This document shows, piece by piece, positions 1 through 9,964 of a stretch of DNA of 64,000 nt. The notes below the pieces were generated by a model, which was not told where the DNA came from, ran no database searches, and saw only the letters and a program-made list of their open reading frames with translations. The stretch is taken from assembly GCA_027886185.1 (NCBI GenBank), contig WOAB01000501.1, positions 1,922,001 to 1,986,000 of the forward strand, read 5' to 3'. Every line of letters starts with the position of its first letter. Position 1 is the stretch's first letter. The position numbers and the translations under genes were made by a program. Source of the DNA: Rheum nobile. Its lineage: Eukaryota > Streptophyta > Magnoliopsida > Caryophyllales > Polygonaceae.

Positions 1-86
1 AGGTAATCTATTTCATTATATTAATAGTTTATTTTATAATATATATTGACGCAAAATACTAATTTCATATAAATTACATGTTACAG

Positions 87-766
87 GTTCAGTGGTTTCC
101 TTTTGCTCGGGTATCATTCGACCGGCCGGAGTACGCTCCTTCTATGTTCAGAGGTATAATCCAGATCTTGGATATACAAGAGTCGTATTTGCCGGACCGC
201 GTCCTACGGCAGTTCAGGCACGTGCAGGGGATCCCAGTGTTACCTCCACAGCCCAAATCAGCCACCCGCGGGAACAACCTTCGTCATTATGACGTCACAT
301 TCCATGATGATCTGTTGGGGGCGTGGGATGAGGATCCGAGGTCTCTGATCCAGATTGATGATCCACCAGCCACGCAGTATTGGGATGTGACGACCGACTA
401 TCTCGATTGGTTTGATGATTTTTCTCATGTGTTGGTGGATCCCAGATCCACTAGACAAGATCGTCCCGCCGGCCCTGTCCATCCCACACCTATGATGGAC
501 ACTCTTGCGGTATGTTTAATTCGTTTAATTCAATAAATGTTTATTATTATTAAATTATTATATATAAATTCTAATGAGTATTATCATTACGAATACAGCG
601 CAACCAGTTGGTTGCAGGTGAGCTCCGTGCATATTTAGATAGGCCGATGGATAGGAGCGTTATTACCGCCGAGGAGTTTCAGGTGTTCATGAGGCGTCTA
701 TTGCATATGCTGATTGACGACACTCCTCCGATGGCCGCCCCTCCACCCCGTGCGTCTCAGTCATAG
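87..766 (+). CDS. 3' part of a plant mobile domain (PMD) gene, element A
   Basis: Two exons are visible, 87-509 (141 codons) and 599-766 (55 codons plus TAG), joined in phase by an intron with GT at 510 and AG at 598. The 5' exons lie outside the window; position 86 is the AG of the preceding acceptor. The first exon begins VQWFPF and contains APSMFRG and YLPDRVLRQF, which match in order the exon at 37812 of element B (APSRFRG, YMSDRVTRQF). This is the C-terminal half of the aminotransferase-like plant mobile domain, often labelled serine/threonine phosphatase 7 long-form homolog. In cellular genes (MAIN, MAIL1) PMD proteins act in transposon silencing and gene expression; many copies are carried by MULE transposons. 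No stop or frameshift is seen here, unlike the element B copy. The element context comes from the palindromes, B3, GRF and transposase genes that follow. Confidence 0.75.
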
Positions 767-1019
767 ATTTTTACGGATTCTACACACGAGGATGGGGAGG
801 GTAGTGGAAGTCAGCCGAGTGGCGATTAGGGTTGTTATGTATGGTCACGGATTGTTATGTATGTGTTTTGTATTATGTACATTTTATGTTATTTTTCATA
901 CTTTTCATGGATTAGTTATCGTAATTTATCTGATATGGTAGAGTTTTCCACAAAACAAGAGTTTCGGGTTACATTAGTATATTATTTCGTATAACTTCAT
1001 AAGACTTATAGTTTTGAGT
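767..1019 (+). other. 3' flank of the PMD gene
   Basis: AT-rich, no coding capacity beyond a spurious 75-codon frame. Probably the 3' UTR and terminator region of the PMD gene. No clear polyadenylation signal could be singled out. Confidence 0.4.
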
Positions 1020-1222
1020 ATTGGGCCCAAATTTAGGCACAATACATGTGCTCTTAATGTAGGCGCACAGGTATTGGGCCTAAATTTGGGCCCAATACTC
1101 GTGCGCTTAATGTAGGCGCACAAGTATTGGGCCTAAATTTGGGCCCAATACCTATGTAACGGTCAAATGTAACGGGTATGATTGTGACCGTTTATGCGCT
1201 TAATGTAAGCGCATAAACGGTC
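1020..1222 (+). promoter_or_regulatory. Palindrome cluster upstream of the mini-B3 gene
   Basis: Contains repeated GGGCCTAAATTTGGGCCC-type palindromes alternating with GTGCGCTTAATGTAGGCGCA-type palindromes about 65 bp apart. It ends in a perfect 37-bp palindrome at 1186-1222: arm GACCGTTTATGCGCTTA, spacer ATG, then the exact reverse complement of the arm. The same 37-bp design recurs at 3342-3378 and 15085-15121, each time just upstream of a TATA box. Likely a binding site for an element-encoded or host factor; the protein is unknown. Confidence 0.75.
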
Positions 1223-1237
1223 AGATTTATACACGCC

Positions 1238-1245
1238 TATAAATA
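1238..1245 (+). promoter_or_regulatory. TATA box of the mini-B3 gene
   Basis: TATAAATA inside GCCTATAAATAT, 15 bp after the 37-bp palindrome and 91 bp before the ATG at 1329. The following leader (TTTCATTCTC... CATCCAAACACAACA) resembles the leader after the TATA box at 3406, so the two promoters share an origin. Confidence 0.7.
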
Positions 1246-1328
1246 TCCCATTTCATTCTCTTTCCCATCCATCCAAACACAACACTCAAATATAATTCAG
1301 ATCCGGGATATCAAGGTTGTTGCAGAGT

Positions 1329-1862
1329 ATGGCTTCGTCGTCGAGAAATGTGATAGTAATCAGCGACGACTCAAATTCCTCTGTTGTCGAAGAAGACAGC
1401 AGCTACACCTCTGATGATGATGCTGGAGATGTTGCTTCTTCAGCATTAGAAAGAGTCAAAGCTATGTTACGTGATAAGCCGAAGAGCTTCATTGTTGTAC
1501 TAAATCAAACCATGCTCTACCCAGAATATCGGGTGGTAAGCACCACGTCCTTCATTATGTAAATTTATTATTCGGATTACTTTATAATATCAACTTTAAA
1601 TGCACTTACTAATATGCAGAGTATCCCGAGGGAGCATGCTTTGAAATTCTTGAGTTCCTCAACAACAACGGAAGTCACCCTGGATTGTGGTAATGCTACT
1701 TTGCCCGTGTGTATCGCAACGAGTGGGAATCGATACAGATTTGGCAACGGTTGGCAGGATTTTGTAACATGGCATGAATTGGAAATCAATGATGCATTAT
1801 TGTTTGAACTAATAGGTCGACGTTCCCAAGTTATATATCTAGTAACCATATTCAAAGCTTAG
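1329..1862 (+). CDS. Mini B3-domain protein carried by element A
   Basis: Exons 1329-1535 (69 codons) and 1620-1862 (80 codons plus TAG) join in phase across an 84-bp intron (GT at 1536, AG at 1619), giving about 149 residues. I start at the ATG of 1329 (MASSSRN); the frame is open a little further upstream without an ATG. Residues 1-40 are Ser/Asp/Glu-rich and acidic (SDDSNSSVVEEDSS, YTSDDD). The rest follows the plant B3 DNA-binding fold: SFIVVLNQTMLYPEYRV, SIPREHALKFL, then VTLDCGN, RYRFGNGWQDFV, ALLFELIG and a final beta strand. B3 proteins bind short DNA motifs and are plant-specific; this one is a single short domain. It sits between two palindrome clusters and has no element B counterpart. 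The assignment is by motif order only; the target DNA is unknown. Confidence 0.7.
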
Positions 1863-1949
1863 GGATATTATGTTTATTTTGTTATGTATGTATTTTTTGG
1901 ATGACATGTACTACTATGCATTAGTAAAAAAAAATTGTGTTTTAAGTCT

Positions 1950-2195
1950 TAAAATAGGCCCAAACTAGGCCCAATAACACTTTTAAGTCATGAAATGGCC
2001 CAAAACACCAAAAAAATCAAAATGAGCCCAAACTGGACCCAATAACACTTCTAAGTCATGAAATGGCTCAAAATACCAAAAAGGCAAAATGGGCCCAAAC
2101 TAGGCCCAATAGCACTTCTAAGTCATGAAATGACCCAAAACACCAAAAAAAGACAAAATGGGCCCAAAATACCAAAAAAGCAAAACAAAAAGGCC
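1950..2195 (+). repeat. 67-68-bp tandem repeat, three copies
   Basis: The motif AAGTCATGAAATGG recurs at 1985, 2053 and 2120, each copy preceded by GGCCCAATARCACTT and followed by an A-rich stretch with AAAATGGGCCCAAA. It lies directly downstream of the B3 gene and is non-coding. Confidence 0.8.
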
Positions 2196-2269
2196 GAATT
2201 AGCAAAACTACTAAAGTATAACCTACAATTAGATAAGAAATCATAATATTTTATGAGTGATACACTATA

Positions 2270-3115
2270 AAGTATAACTTCTTCATACTTCATGCTATAG
2301 CGTAACTATAGAGTTCAATATAAAACTTCATAAGACTTCATCATATCACATTAATATATAATAAAAGTGATAACTTCTTAAGAAATAATATTAATTCATT
2401 AGTAAAAACTATAAAATTGAAGTTATATCATACTTCTAACTATAGCGTAACTATAGAGTTCAATATAAAACTTCATAAGACTTCGTCATATCACATTATA
2501 ACTTCATAAGACTTCGTCATATCACATTAGTATATAATAAAAGTGATAACTTCTTAAGAAATAATATTAATTCATTAGTAAAAACTATAAAATTGAAGTT
2601 ATATCATACTTCTAACTATCGCGTAACTATAGAGTTCAATATAAAACTTCATAAGCCTTCGTCATATCACATTATAATTTCATAAGACTTCGTCATATCA
2701 CATTAGTATATAATAAAAGTGATAACTTCTTAAGAAATAATATTAATTCATTAGTAAAAACTATAAAATTGAAGTTATATCATACTTCTAACTATAGCGT
2801 AACTATAGAGTTCAATATAAAACTTCATAAGACTTCGTCATATCACATTAGTATATAATAAAAGTGATAACTTCTTAAGAAATAATATTAATTCATTAGT
2901 AAAAACTATAAAATTGAAGTTATATCATACTTCTAACTATAGCGTAACTATAGAGTTCAATATAAAACTTCATAAGCCTTCGTCATATCACATTATAACT
3001 TCATAAGACTTCGTCATATCACATTAGTATATAATAAAAGTGATAACTTCTTAAGAAATAATATTAATTCATTAGTAAAAACTATAAAATTGAAGTTATA
3101 TCATACTTCTAACTT
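2270..3115 (+). repeat. Tandem array with 145- and 176-bp periods
   Basis: The word GAGTTCAATATAAAACTTCA recurs at 2311, 2456, 2632, 2808 and 2953, so the periods are 145, 176, 176 and 145 bp. The longer unit carries a 31-bp local duplication containing CTTCATAAGACTTCGTCATA. Copies differ at only a few bases, so amplification was recent. Not coding. It fills the space between the B3 gene and the promoter of the GRF gene. Confidence 0.9.
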
Positions 3116-3174
3116 AAAATATCAATTAATATTATCATAAAGTTAGGAAATGTTATAATTGATGAATATGCATG

Positions 3175-3378
3175 TCCTCGGGCCCAATATAGATTGGGCC
3201 TATATCTGAGCCCAAATATAGGCCCAGGTGTTGAACACTTCTTGTAAGCATACAACTGTGCGCTTACATTAAGCGTACAACACCAGGGCCTGGATTTGGG
3301 CCCAAAACTGTATAACGACCGATTTCAACGGGTAGAAATCTGATCGTTTGTGCGCTTATTGTAAGCGCACAAACGGTC
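3175..3378 (+). promoter_or_regulatory. Palindrome cluster upstream of the GRF gene
   Basis: GGGCCCAATATAGATTGGGCC and related GGGCCC palindromes, a GTGCGCTTACATTAAGCGTAC palindrome, then the 37-bp palindrome 3342-3378 (arm GATCGTTTGTGCGCTTA, spacer TTG, near-perfect complementary arm ending ACGGTC). The order of parts matches the cluster at 1020-1222. Confidence 0.75.
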
Positions 3379-3405
3379 ATTTCTCTAACGTCAAAATTTC
3401 CCGCC

Positions 3406-3413
3406 TATAAATA
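3406..3413 (+). promoter_or_regulatory. TATA box of the GRF zinc-finger gene
   Basis: TATAAATA in CCGCCTATAAATATC, 27 bp after the 37-bp palindrome. The leader that follows contains CATCCAAACACAACATTCAA, almost the same as the leader of the B3 gene. The 5' UTR then holds an intron (GT at 3548, AG at 3626). Confidence 0.7.
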
Positions 3414-3639
3414 TCAAAGCCAATTTTCATTCTCTTCACATCCAAACACAACATTCAACTCACATTCGGTGTCTTTAACTTTTTCGAGCTCAAGATCCGC
3501 CGTGCAGAGGAGAAAACTCGACCCGCGAGGGATTATTTAGTTTTTCGGTAACGTTATTCATCTTTCTTTGGCTTTATATATTTTATTAAGATTTTATAGC
3601 TTCTGATAAAATAAATCAAATTCCAGATCGTTGGATTTT

Positions 3640-3978
3640 ATGGCTTCGTCATCCAGCACGTCCAACAGTGCACAGGCTCCGGTTACAATGTGCCAATGCA
3701 ATTTCCCGGTCGTCTTGTACACTTGCGACATGCCCATTCACTACAAAAGGAGATACCTCGCATGCAAGGATTACATCCCAACGGAGCGGTATGAGGATAT
3801 GAGAGGGTGTCGTACTTTTAAGTGGCTTGATCCACCGTATGACGACAATGCTGCCAAGATTATCAGAGATTTGGTGCTGGAGAGAAATGAGCTTAAGAAG
3901 ATGTGCGACACCCTTTCCGATTCAAACTGGAAGTTAAGGAGAAAGATATATTATTGGGGTTATGATATAACGAAATAA
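3640..3978 (+). CDS. Small GRF-type zinc-finger protein, element A
   Basis: 112 residues from the ATG at 3640 (MASSSSTSNS) to TAA. Residues about 18-60 carry the GRF zinc-finger pattern: CQCNFPVVLYTCDMP, YKRRYLAC, a Cys in MRGCRTFKWLDPP, that is C-x-C, then R-x-C, then C-x3-F-x-W-x-D. A short coiled-coil-like tail follows (LVLERNELKKMCDTLSDSN). GRF fingers bind single-stranded or structured nucleic acid in topoisomerase 3-alpha and APE2; in plants many small GRF proteins are carried by MULE and related transposons. A 5' UTR intron (3548-3626) precedes the start, as in the element B copy at 43197. The reading frame is intact. Downstream lie the long fold-back and the convergent transposase-OTU gene. 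Confidence 0.75.
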   Translation: MASSSSTSNSAQAPVTMCQCNFPVVLYTCDMPIHYKRRYLACKDYIPTERYEDMRGCRTFKWLDPPYDDNAAKIIRDLVLERNELKKMCDTLSDSNWKLRRKIYYWGYDITK

Positions 3979-4035
3979 GTTATAACCATGTTTTTTTATT
4001 AGATAAGTCTTCAATTGTATGAATAATGTTATTAT

Positions 4036-4400
4036 TACAACATTGAGTTGGAGTCATTGACTTGTGGCCATTATCCCGTTCACCGCCTCAAGAATTCCAA
4101 AGGAGGGCAAGTCTTCGATGGAAGTCGAACCCGTCTAACTTTCTGATTTCCCCCTTTTCTGGCAGCAACACAAAAATACTTGGAATCCACAAATTCCGGT
4201 TCAATATCATAAGGAGCTTCTTATATGATTATGAATCGGTGTTTGTGGATTCCAAGTATTTTTGTGCTGCTGTCAGAAAAGGGGCAAATTAGAAACTTCG
4301 ACGGGTTCAATTTTCATCGAAGGCGTGCCCTCCTTTGGGATTCTTCAGTCGGTCAACGGGATAATCTGCACAACGCAATGACACCAACTCAATCTTGTAG
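4036..4400. repeat. Long fold-back (about 175-bp arms), possible hairpin RNA locus
   Basis: The segment 4036-4212 and the reverse complement of 4222-4400 align along their whole length with roughly 84-85% identity by eye. Shared words include TTATCCCGTT, CCAAAGGAGGGCA and CAAAAATACTTGGAATCCAC. The loop is only about 10 bp. A transcript from either strand would form one long imperfect duplex, like a young MIRNA or siRNA-producing inverted duplication. It lies between the 3' ends of the GRF gene and the transposase-OTU gene. I see no terminal target-site duplication, so it is not clearly a MITE. Confidence 0.75.
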
Positions 4401-4680
4401 TTATTTGGATGTTGTTACTTTTCTGTGCTTTGTTTCTAGGACAAACGGCCATCTATTTGTAAACATGTAATCGTGTGGATTTGTAATGTAATATATTATG
4501 GTTATTATAATTTGTGACTCCATAAGTTTGATGTCTTTTTCATTACATAAGCCTTACTATGAAATCCACCAAAGCAAAAATCATGAGGAATTAACCAAAA
4601 GAGACTCACTCACATATAAAGTTATATTACTTTACAAACTGCCTTAGAGTTTTACATGAAGTACTGATAATGTGGATCAA

Positions 4681-4842
4681 CTAAGCCAAATAATCTGGAT
4701 TCTGACCGACTGCCTTGCGGCATTCCCTAAACTCTTGCAATTTCGAATCATACACTCCTTCCCACCACATGATTCTTGGATCGCAATGTCTTCGCCACAT
4801 ATACGTAATGGGTGGTAATTGAGAGTCGGAACTGAGCGTCAC
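4681..4842 (-). pseudogene. Last exon of the element A transposase-OTU gene
   Basis: Reading leftwards from an AG acceptor (complement of 4843-4845), 53 codons are open and end in TAG at 4683-4681. The peptide contains SDSQLPPITYMWRRH and MWWEGVYDSKLQEFREC, resembling the tail that follows OTU-like domains in MULE-encoded proteins. The exon upstream on the same strand is 8928-9713; the CACTA element 4886-8878 now sits in the intron between them. Taken literally the two exons join out of phase, so either the splice sites differ or there is a small indel. Confidence 0.55.
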
Positions 4843-5229
4843 CTATACGAATACAAATAAAAAATATGCAATTAGTATACACGATCACTACTACAAAAAT
4901 TGCATTTTAACCCGTGATTATTTAGCCCGGATCCTAATTATCCGGGATATTAAGGCCCTTTACCTCATGAGGCTTCGACTTATTTGAAAAACTACACATA
5001 ATAGCCCAGACCGTTTTAGAGGAGTCCGGGCTAAAATAAAATTGGTTTCAAAAAATGCTAAACTTAATAGCCCGGGCGTGTATTTTTTCTACATATCCGG
5101 GCTATTTAATGGTATGAAAAATTATGCTATCAGAAAATAGCCCGGATATTTATAATCCGGGATATAAACTATAATAAATATATCCCTATTGTTAATTATC
5201 CGGGCTATTTTCCTTTCCCCTCCGGCCTA

Positions 5230-5520
5230 AAAAACCTAGACCGTCCATGACCTAACTCCTTATCATTTTCTCTTTCCTCCTCCCTGGCACTTTCCCTTCC
5301 ACGCAAACGTCGGAAAGCTCCTGACTCGTCCTGTTGCCTCCTCTCTTTTCAGATCTGGAAGCTCTCATCGGAAGCGAGTGCCTCTCACCGGTCACCCGCG
5401 CACCTCGTTGCTCGACATTCCTTCATCGTTCCGGCCATCTTCTTCGTTGCCCGTTGACGAGTTCAAGGTCTCTTGCTCCTCAATTTGACAGATCTGAGAT
5501 TACTAGGTACTCTCCTTGAA
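5230..5520 (+). other. Probable 5' UTR / first exon region of the CACTA internal gene
   Basis: A pyrimidine- and GC-richer island in an AT-rich element (CTCTTTCCTCCTCCCTGGCA onward), followed by a possible donor (AGGTACTCTCC near 5506) and a long intron-like stretch. Another possible exon ends at a GTGAGT donor near 6989 and reads PTPGFPLPQSGK in one frame. This resembles the leader of a plant gene, but I cannot connect it securely to the exons at 7142. Confidence 0.35.
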
Positions 5521-6442
5521 GCCTTTTCTTCTTCATCTATCCCCCTTTGTTTGATTGTAGTTGCTAGCTGAACTCAATTACAATAGGTCTAGGGTTTTGA
5601 TTTTTGTTTTAAGGTTATTTGCAGTTTTGCACTCAATGTGTTCGATAAAATGCTTCCTTGAATAGGAAGTGATTTGAAGAGTGTCATTTATTGCTAAAAT
5701 TGCTAAAATGATTTGTGTGCTGCGGAGAATAACTTGAATATGTTGCTAGACTCCCATGGAGATTTGTCTTTATTACTAAAATGATTTGAAGTGATTTGAA
5801 GTGATTTGAAGACTAGAAGTGATTTGAAGAGTGTCATTTATTTGTTGATCCACTTGTGCTTGTTGTGAGTCTTCAGATCTAGGTTCAGCATAAAAATTGG
5901 AAATGGGTTGATCAAACTATATTCAGATAATGTCTTTGGGTTTGATCAAGCTGAAAGCTCAAAAATTAACATGAATTCAGAAGTTAAAAGCTAAATGCCC
6001 ATATAATGATGAACTTCAGCAATTCATTATTGGTAGTGGTTGACTAGTTGCTTTCTTATCATTCCCAATGTCCTTGCAGTATCCTTGGTGATCTATCTAT
6101 TTTTTTTGTGATATAAAAGTGATCTTATTTGTTTCTTGTGAATGATCAAAGCAGATGTAAAATTTATGTTGCATCAAGTTCAGTGAAATGCTTAAGTACT
6201 GTGCTTTTGGTCTTAATTTGTGTGCTTTGAGATAGAGCCCTACATTGCACTTTTAAACATACCTGGTACCTTTCTTAATGTGTGTGCTTTGAAATATTTG
6301 AGAGATTTTTCAGTCCCTGTAAAGTACAACTGCACAAAAGATTGATTGTTCTTTAATTGCACTAGGAGTTGTTATGTGTAGGTTATTCCCAGTAGTTGAC
6401 ATATTTGATCTAAAAGTGTGCTTTTTCATTACCGAATTTGTC

Positions 6443-6448
<6 letters not shown>

Positions 6449-6474
<26 letters not shown>
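6449..6474. repeat. (AT)n microsatellite
   Basis: About 13 uninterrupted AT dinucleotides inside the CACTA element. Similar short AT runs lie near 26567-26590 and 45319-45347. Confidence 0.9.
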
Positions 6475-6481
<7 letters not shown>

Positions 6482-7141
6482 TAGCCTATTTCTAACTACA
6501 TGACCTAAGAAAAGATGTTGTCTCAAATTTTCTATGCTGAAACCAAGCTTATTGTAGCTACTCACAGATTTCATACCCTAGATCTTGGCATGTATAAAGT
6601 GATTGCTTTGAACCTATTTTTGACTACTTCTTGCTGGATTGAAGCATGCTATAGCTATATCAGTTTATGCAATAAATTAAGTGATAAATTATTCTGGTGG
6701 TGACTGCTAACTGATCAGAGAATACCGTTTTAGGAAACGAGATTGTGTTGGTTGAAGATAACTTATATATGTTTCTTCTATGTGGTTCAGAATTCCACTA
6801 GTTGCTTTCTTATCATTTCCAATTTTTATTGCTAAAATGATTTGTGTGATGCACAAGTGGATCAACCCAGTTTTGCACTCAATGTGTGCATGCACTATCT
6901 ACTCCAACACCTGGATTTCCTCTTCCTCAAAGTGGAAAAACATCTTGTTCTGCTTTGAAAGATCTTCCTACTGTATCAAAGGATTTGGTGAGTACCTTGT
7001 TGATTTGGATCCAACAAATATGATGTAATTCTAATATATGTGCCTAATGTATCAAATCTGCCTACTAGTTTAAAGTGATTTACTTATTAATAAGTTTGGA
7101 ATACTTATGAATATGAATTTCTGAAATTTGCTCTCTATCAG

Positions 7142-7664
7142 GAATGGAAATCATGTGAGCTATTTTGGCCAGACCTGACTCAAGCAGTAGCTCAACGGAA
7201 GCTGTATCCTTCATCCTCAACTCATGGGGTACTTCATACTCGCCCATTGAAGAGTGGTTATGTAAAGGTTGCAGTAGTTACCTATATTAAAGGGGATGTC
7301 GTAGTACCCTGTCCTAATGAAGAGGTTCATAAAGTCAGCGAGGCAATAGGACAATTTATAGCTTGGCCCGAATCACTTGTGGTTCCCATTGAGGTAGGTA
7401 AAAAAAATTACATAATTAATTTCTCATTTCTTATCTTTGCATGTTACTTGAACTTTTAATTTTCTTTGTTCAATTAACAAGGATCTGGATCGGCCTAAAA
7501 CTGATACACTAAAGAAAGACTCGACCAAGGGAAAGTCGTTGACTTATGAATCTGTCATTGGGCCACTTGAAGCTGAATCTGAACCGAGTAATTTGGAGAC
7601 GTACCAATGGATGTTAGATGAGTTCAATAAAAAAAAAGTGTCAGAAAATCAAACTTATTCCTGA
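7142..7664 (+). pseudogene. DUF8039-like gene remnant inside the CACTA element
   Basis: Two exons join in phase: 7142-7393 (84 codons; AG before 7142, GT at 7394) and 7482-7664 (60 codons plus TGA; AG at 7480-7481). The peptide includes SGYVKVAVVTYIKGD, VPCPNEEVHKVSEAIGQF and IAWPESLVVPIE, the pattern of the DUF8039 domain (GYVKV ... VP.P..E..T...A.G.F..WP..L). That domain is typical of proteins encoded by plant CACTA elements. The second exon adds a charged tail (TLKKDSTKGKS, NLETYQWMLDEFNKKK). The upstream exons are unclear, so I treat it as a remnant or partial gene. The exact role of DUF8039 in transposition is not established. Confidence 0.6.
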
Positions 7665-8927
7665 AATTTTTCATTCTTCTGTCTCTCTATGTTCTGTTTA
7701 TTCTGTACTGATGTGGGTATGATGTTTTTAACTTGTTTAGTCTGCTTTTGTTGTTGTTATAAACACATGTTAAGAATTCAGTGAGGATCAAATATGAATT
7801 TTTATGAGCTTATGGATTTTGGTGACAACTTTTGTCACTTGGGTGGGTTCAGATCGTCATTCAGTGAGGATCATTCCGAATACATTTTCATGTATTAAAT
7901 TATACTATTATTTTACATTAAATGATCTTGGTTTTCTAATGTCAAATGACGTTTTTTTTTTGTCTTGTTATGAGTTGGGATTGCTGTATCAATGTGGGGT
8001 TTTCTCTGATTTGATCTTTTCTCCTCAATTTCTCATTGATGAATACCTATTTCACTCTTTATAGGTTCTGGATGACCCTTAAATTTTGTTTAAGAATGTG
8101 AATGGGTTGGAAGTTAAACCCATATATTGCGGACGCGGTGTCTAATTCACTATATTATATGATGCATGTCTTTTATATCTTGTGGTCCAAATTTAATGTG
8201 GGGTATTTTTCTTTCGCTCTGACAGATTTTGTTGGATGTTGAACATGAGAAGGAAAGGAGGAGATAAGAGATCAAGTGGTATTGCCAGAAGAACTATAAA
8301 GTAGTGGTTGTTTTGTAGGTGTAAAGAACTTCTATTTAGAAGTCTTTTTTTAACTAAGTGAAGGATTATACTTTAACTAGAAGTGTATTGAAATACCGCT
8401 TTATAATATCTAGTGTAATATAAATTTTTGTACTTTTTAATGCTGGTTAAATATTGGTGAAATGCTACAAATTAAATATATATATACAGGATGCTTAAAT
8501 AGGCAAAACAAAAAATATCACGAATAAATTATTAATACTATATAGCCCGGATGTTCATAAACCGAGCTATATACTCAGGATCCTTCATCTCACGCACCAC
8601 TTTATAGCCCAGACACGTGTTTACATATAGCCCGGACATCAAATGATAGTACTTTCTAAATATTGGACTTTTTAGCCCGGATGGTTGATTTACACACGCC
8701 CGGGCTATTAAGTGTAACACAATCAGAATATACCCATACTTTATAGCCTGGGCGTGTCATTATAGGTCCGGGCTATTTGGTCTATTATCACACTGAGTTG
8801 TAGCCCAAACCTATTTTCAGAATATCCGGGCTATATTAGGTAAAACGTCCGGGCTAAAAGGCCATTTTTGTAGTAGTGGATATTGCAAATGAAACATCCA
8901 AGTACAAGTAGAAATACAAAACATTAC

Positions 8928-9713
8928 CGGTATTCAGTGGTTGTGATCCCCTACGTGCTATCCCCAACATTTGTAAGGGAGGTGTACAACATGGTCCAGA
9001 CGGCCTTATTGGTAAGCACAATAAAGGGTACTGAGATATGACGATCACAACAACATTATACACTGTGGCAAACACTAAACCCATGAATGGCATGTCAAGC
9101 CAATTATCCGGGCCGCAAGGGGTCTTCACATAGTTAATTTGAACCATTAGATCGTACCATGACCCTGGTCGTGTAGCTTCTCGTATCGGCTCCCATATTT
9201 GTCGATTGGCACGCAACTCCTTTGCCATCGCGCTACGGATCAAGGGATATTGACCCTGACTCATCCCCATAAGCACAACCAAAGACCGATAACCACAATG
9301 TCCATCTGAACGTACATCCATAACACAATTAATGTACCCAAACCAGAAGTAGTCGATATTCCGAACCCCAAAGTCCACCCCAAAATGAAGCATGGGTTCT
9401 TCAGGCCACTCCTCCGACGGACGGACTCCAACATGGTCGGTCTGGACGTACATCTCCTCAAATTGTGATTCTTCTACTTGTGGTTGAGATTGCATGTCCT
9501 CGGGCTCAAGCACTACGAAACTTGCTTGCTTCCTGGGACGACATGGCCCTTTCACCTTCTCCTTTGCCTTTTCCTGTGCCTTCTCAGACTTCAGTAAGTC
9601 TTCTCTTACGTGCTCATGCATGCTCTTTTCCCTAGTCGGTGACCCCTTTGCCTTGTTCTTCGCACCACTTGGCCTTCCCTTTCTAGAGATGTCCATCGGC
9701 TCCATAAACGTAC
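8928..9713 (-). pseudogene. OTU-like domain exon of the element A transposase gene
   Basis: Open on the minus strand from the LTR junction at 9713 to a GT donor at 8927-8926. It starts with a basic linker (KGRPSGAKNKAKG) typical of the region after the SWIM domain in MULE proteins. Further on comes VRSDGHCGYRSLVVLMG, the catalytic-Cys block of OTU cysteine proteases (D-G-x-C-x-x-R). NWLDMPFMGLVFATVYN follows and aligns with LDLPDMGCLVATVFN in element B. OTU enzymes cleave ubiquitin chains; why MULEs carry them is not known. I do not see a clear catalytic His equivalent to the EEEQHF of element B. Deleting the LTR and one TSD copy places this exon in frame behind the transposase part (12702-13283). 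Confidence 0.7.
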
Positions 9714-9964
9714 TGTGATACCCCGTAATTCTGTAAGGATTATTTTGGGAATTTTTGGAATTTTCCCGAACACCCGTTTAGTACGTCAGATTTAATTCAG
9801 AAAGTCGAAGATATTCTGTAATGTGCTCTGTATCTGTAATATTTTTCTCAGTGAAATAATATACAAACAAGGTGCCTTAGATTTTAATTGTCGTTCGCGT
9901 ACGATAATTTTTATCCCGGTTTAACGTCAGGTTCGTTCAAAGCTGAATGGGCGGGAAAAGGGAG

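Larger units (their letters stand above)
4886..8878 (+). mobile_element. CACTA (En/Spm-type) DNA transposon, 3993 bp, non-autonomous
   Basis: Ends are CACTACTACAAAAAT and its complement ATTTTTGTAGTAGTG, flanked by a perfect 3-bp TSD GAT (4883-4885 and 8879-8881). Both subterminal zones (4920-5180 and 8540-8860) hold many copies of a TAGCCCGGAT / ATCCGGGCTA motif in both orientations, the usual arrangement of transposase-binding repeats in this superfamily. No DDE transposase (TNP2) was found inside, so it needs a partner in trans. It carries a DUF8039-like gene remnant (7142-7664). It lies in an intron of the element A transposase-OTU gene. Confidence 0.93.

Noticed and set aside
1020..1222. 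Palindromes as a CRISPR array or bacterial operator cluster.
   Set aside because: The context is a plant nuclear transposon; units are palindromic and degenerate, without unique spacers.
5334..8064. Short open frames in the CACTA interior (5334, 6515, 6780, 7804).
   Set aside because: Hydrophobic, T-rich chance translations of intron-like DNA; only the two exons at 7142-7664 show protein-family features.
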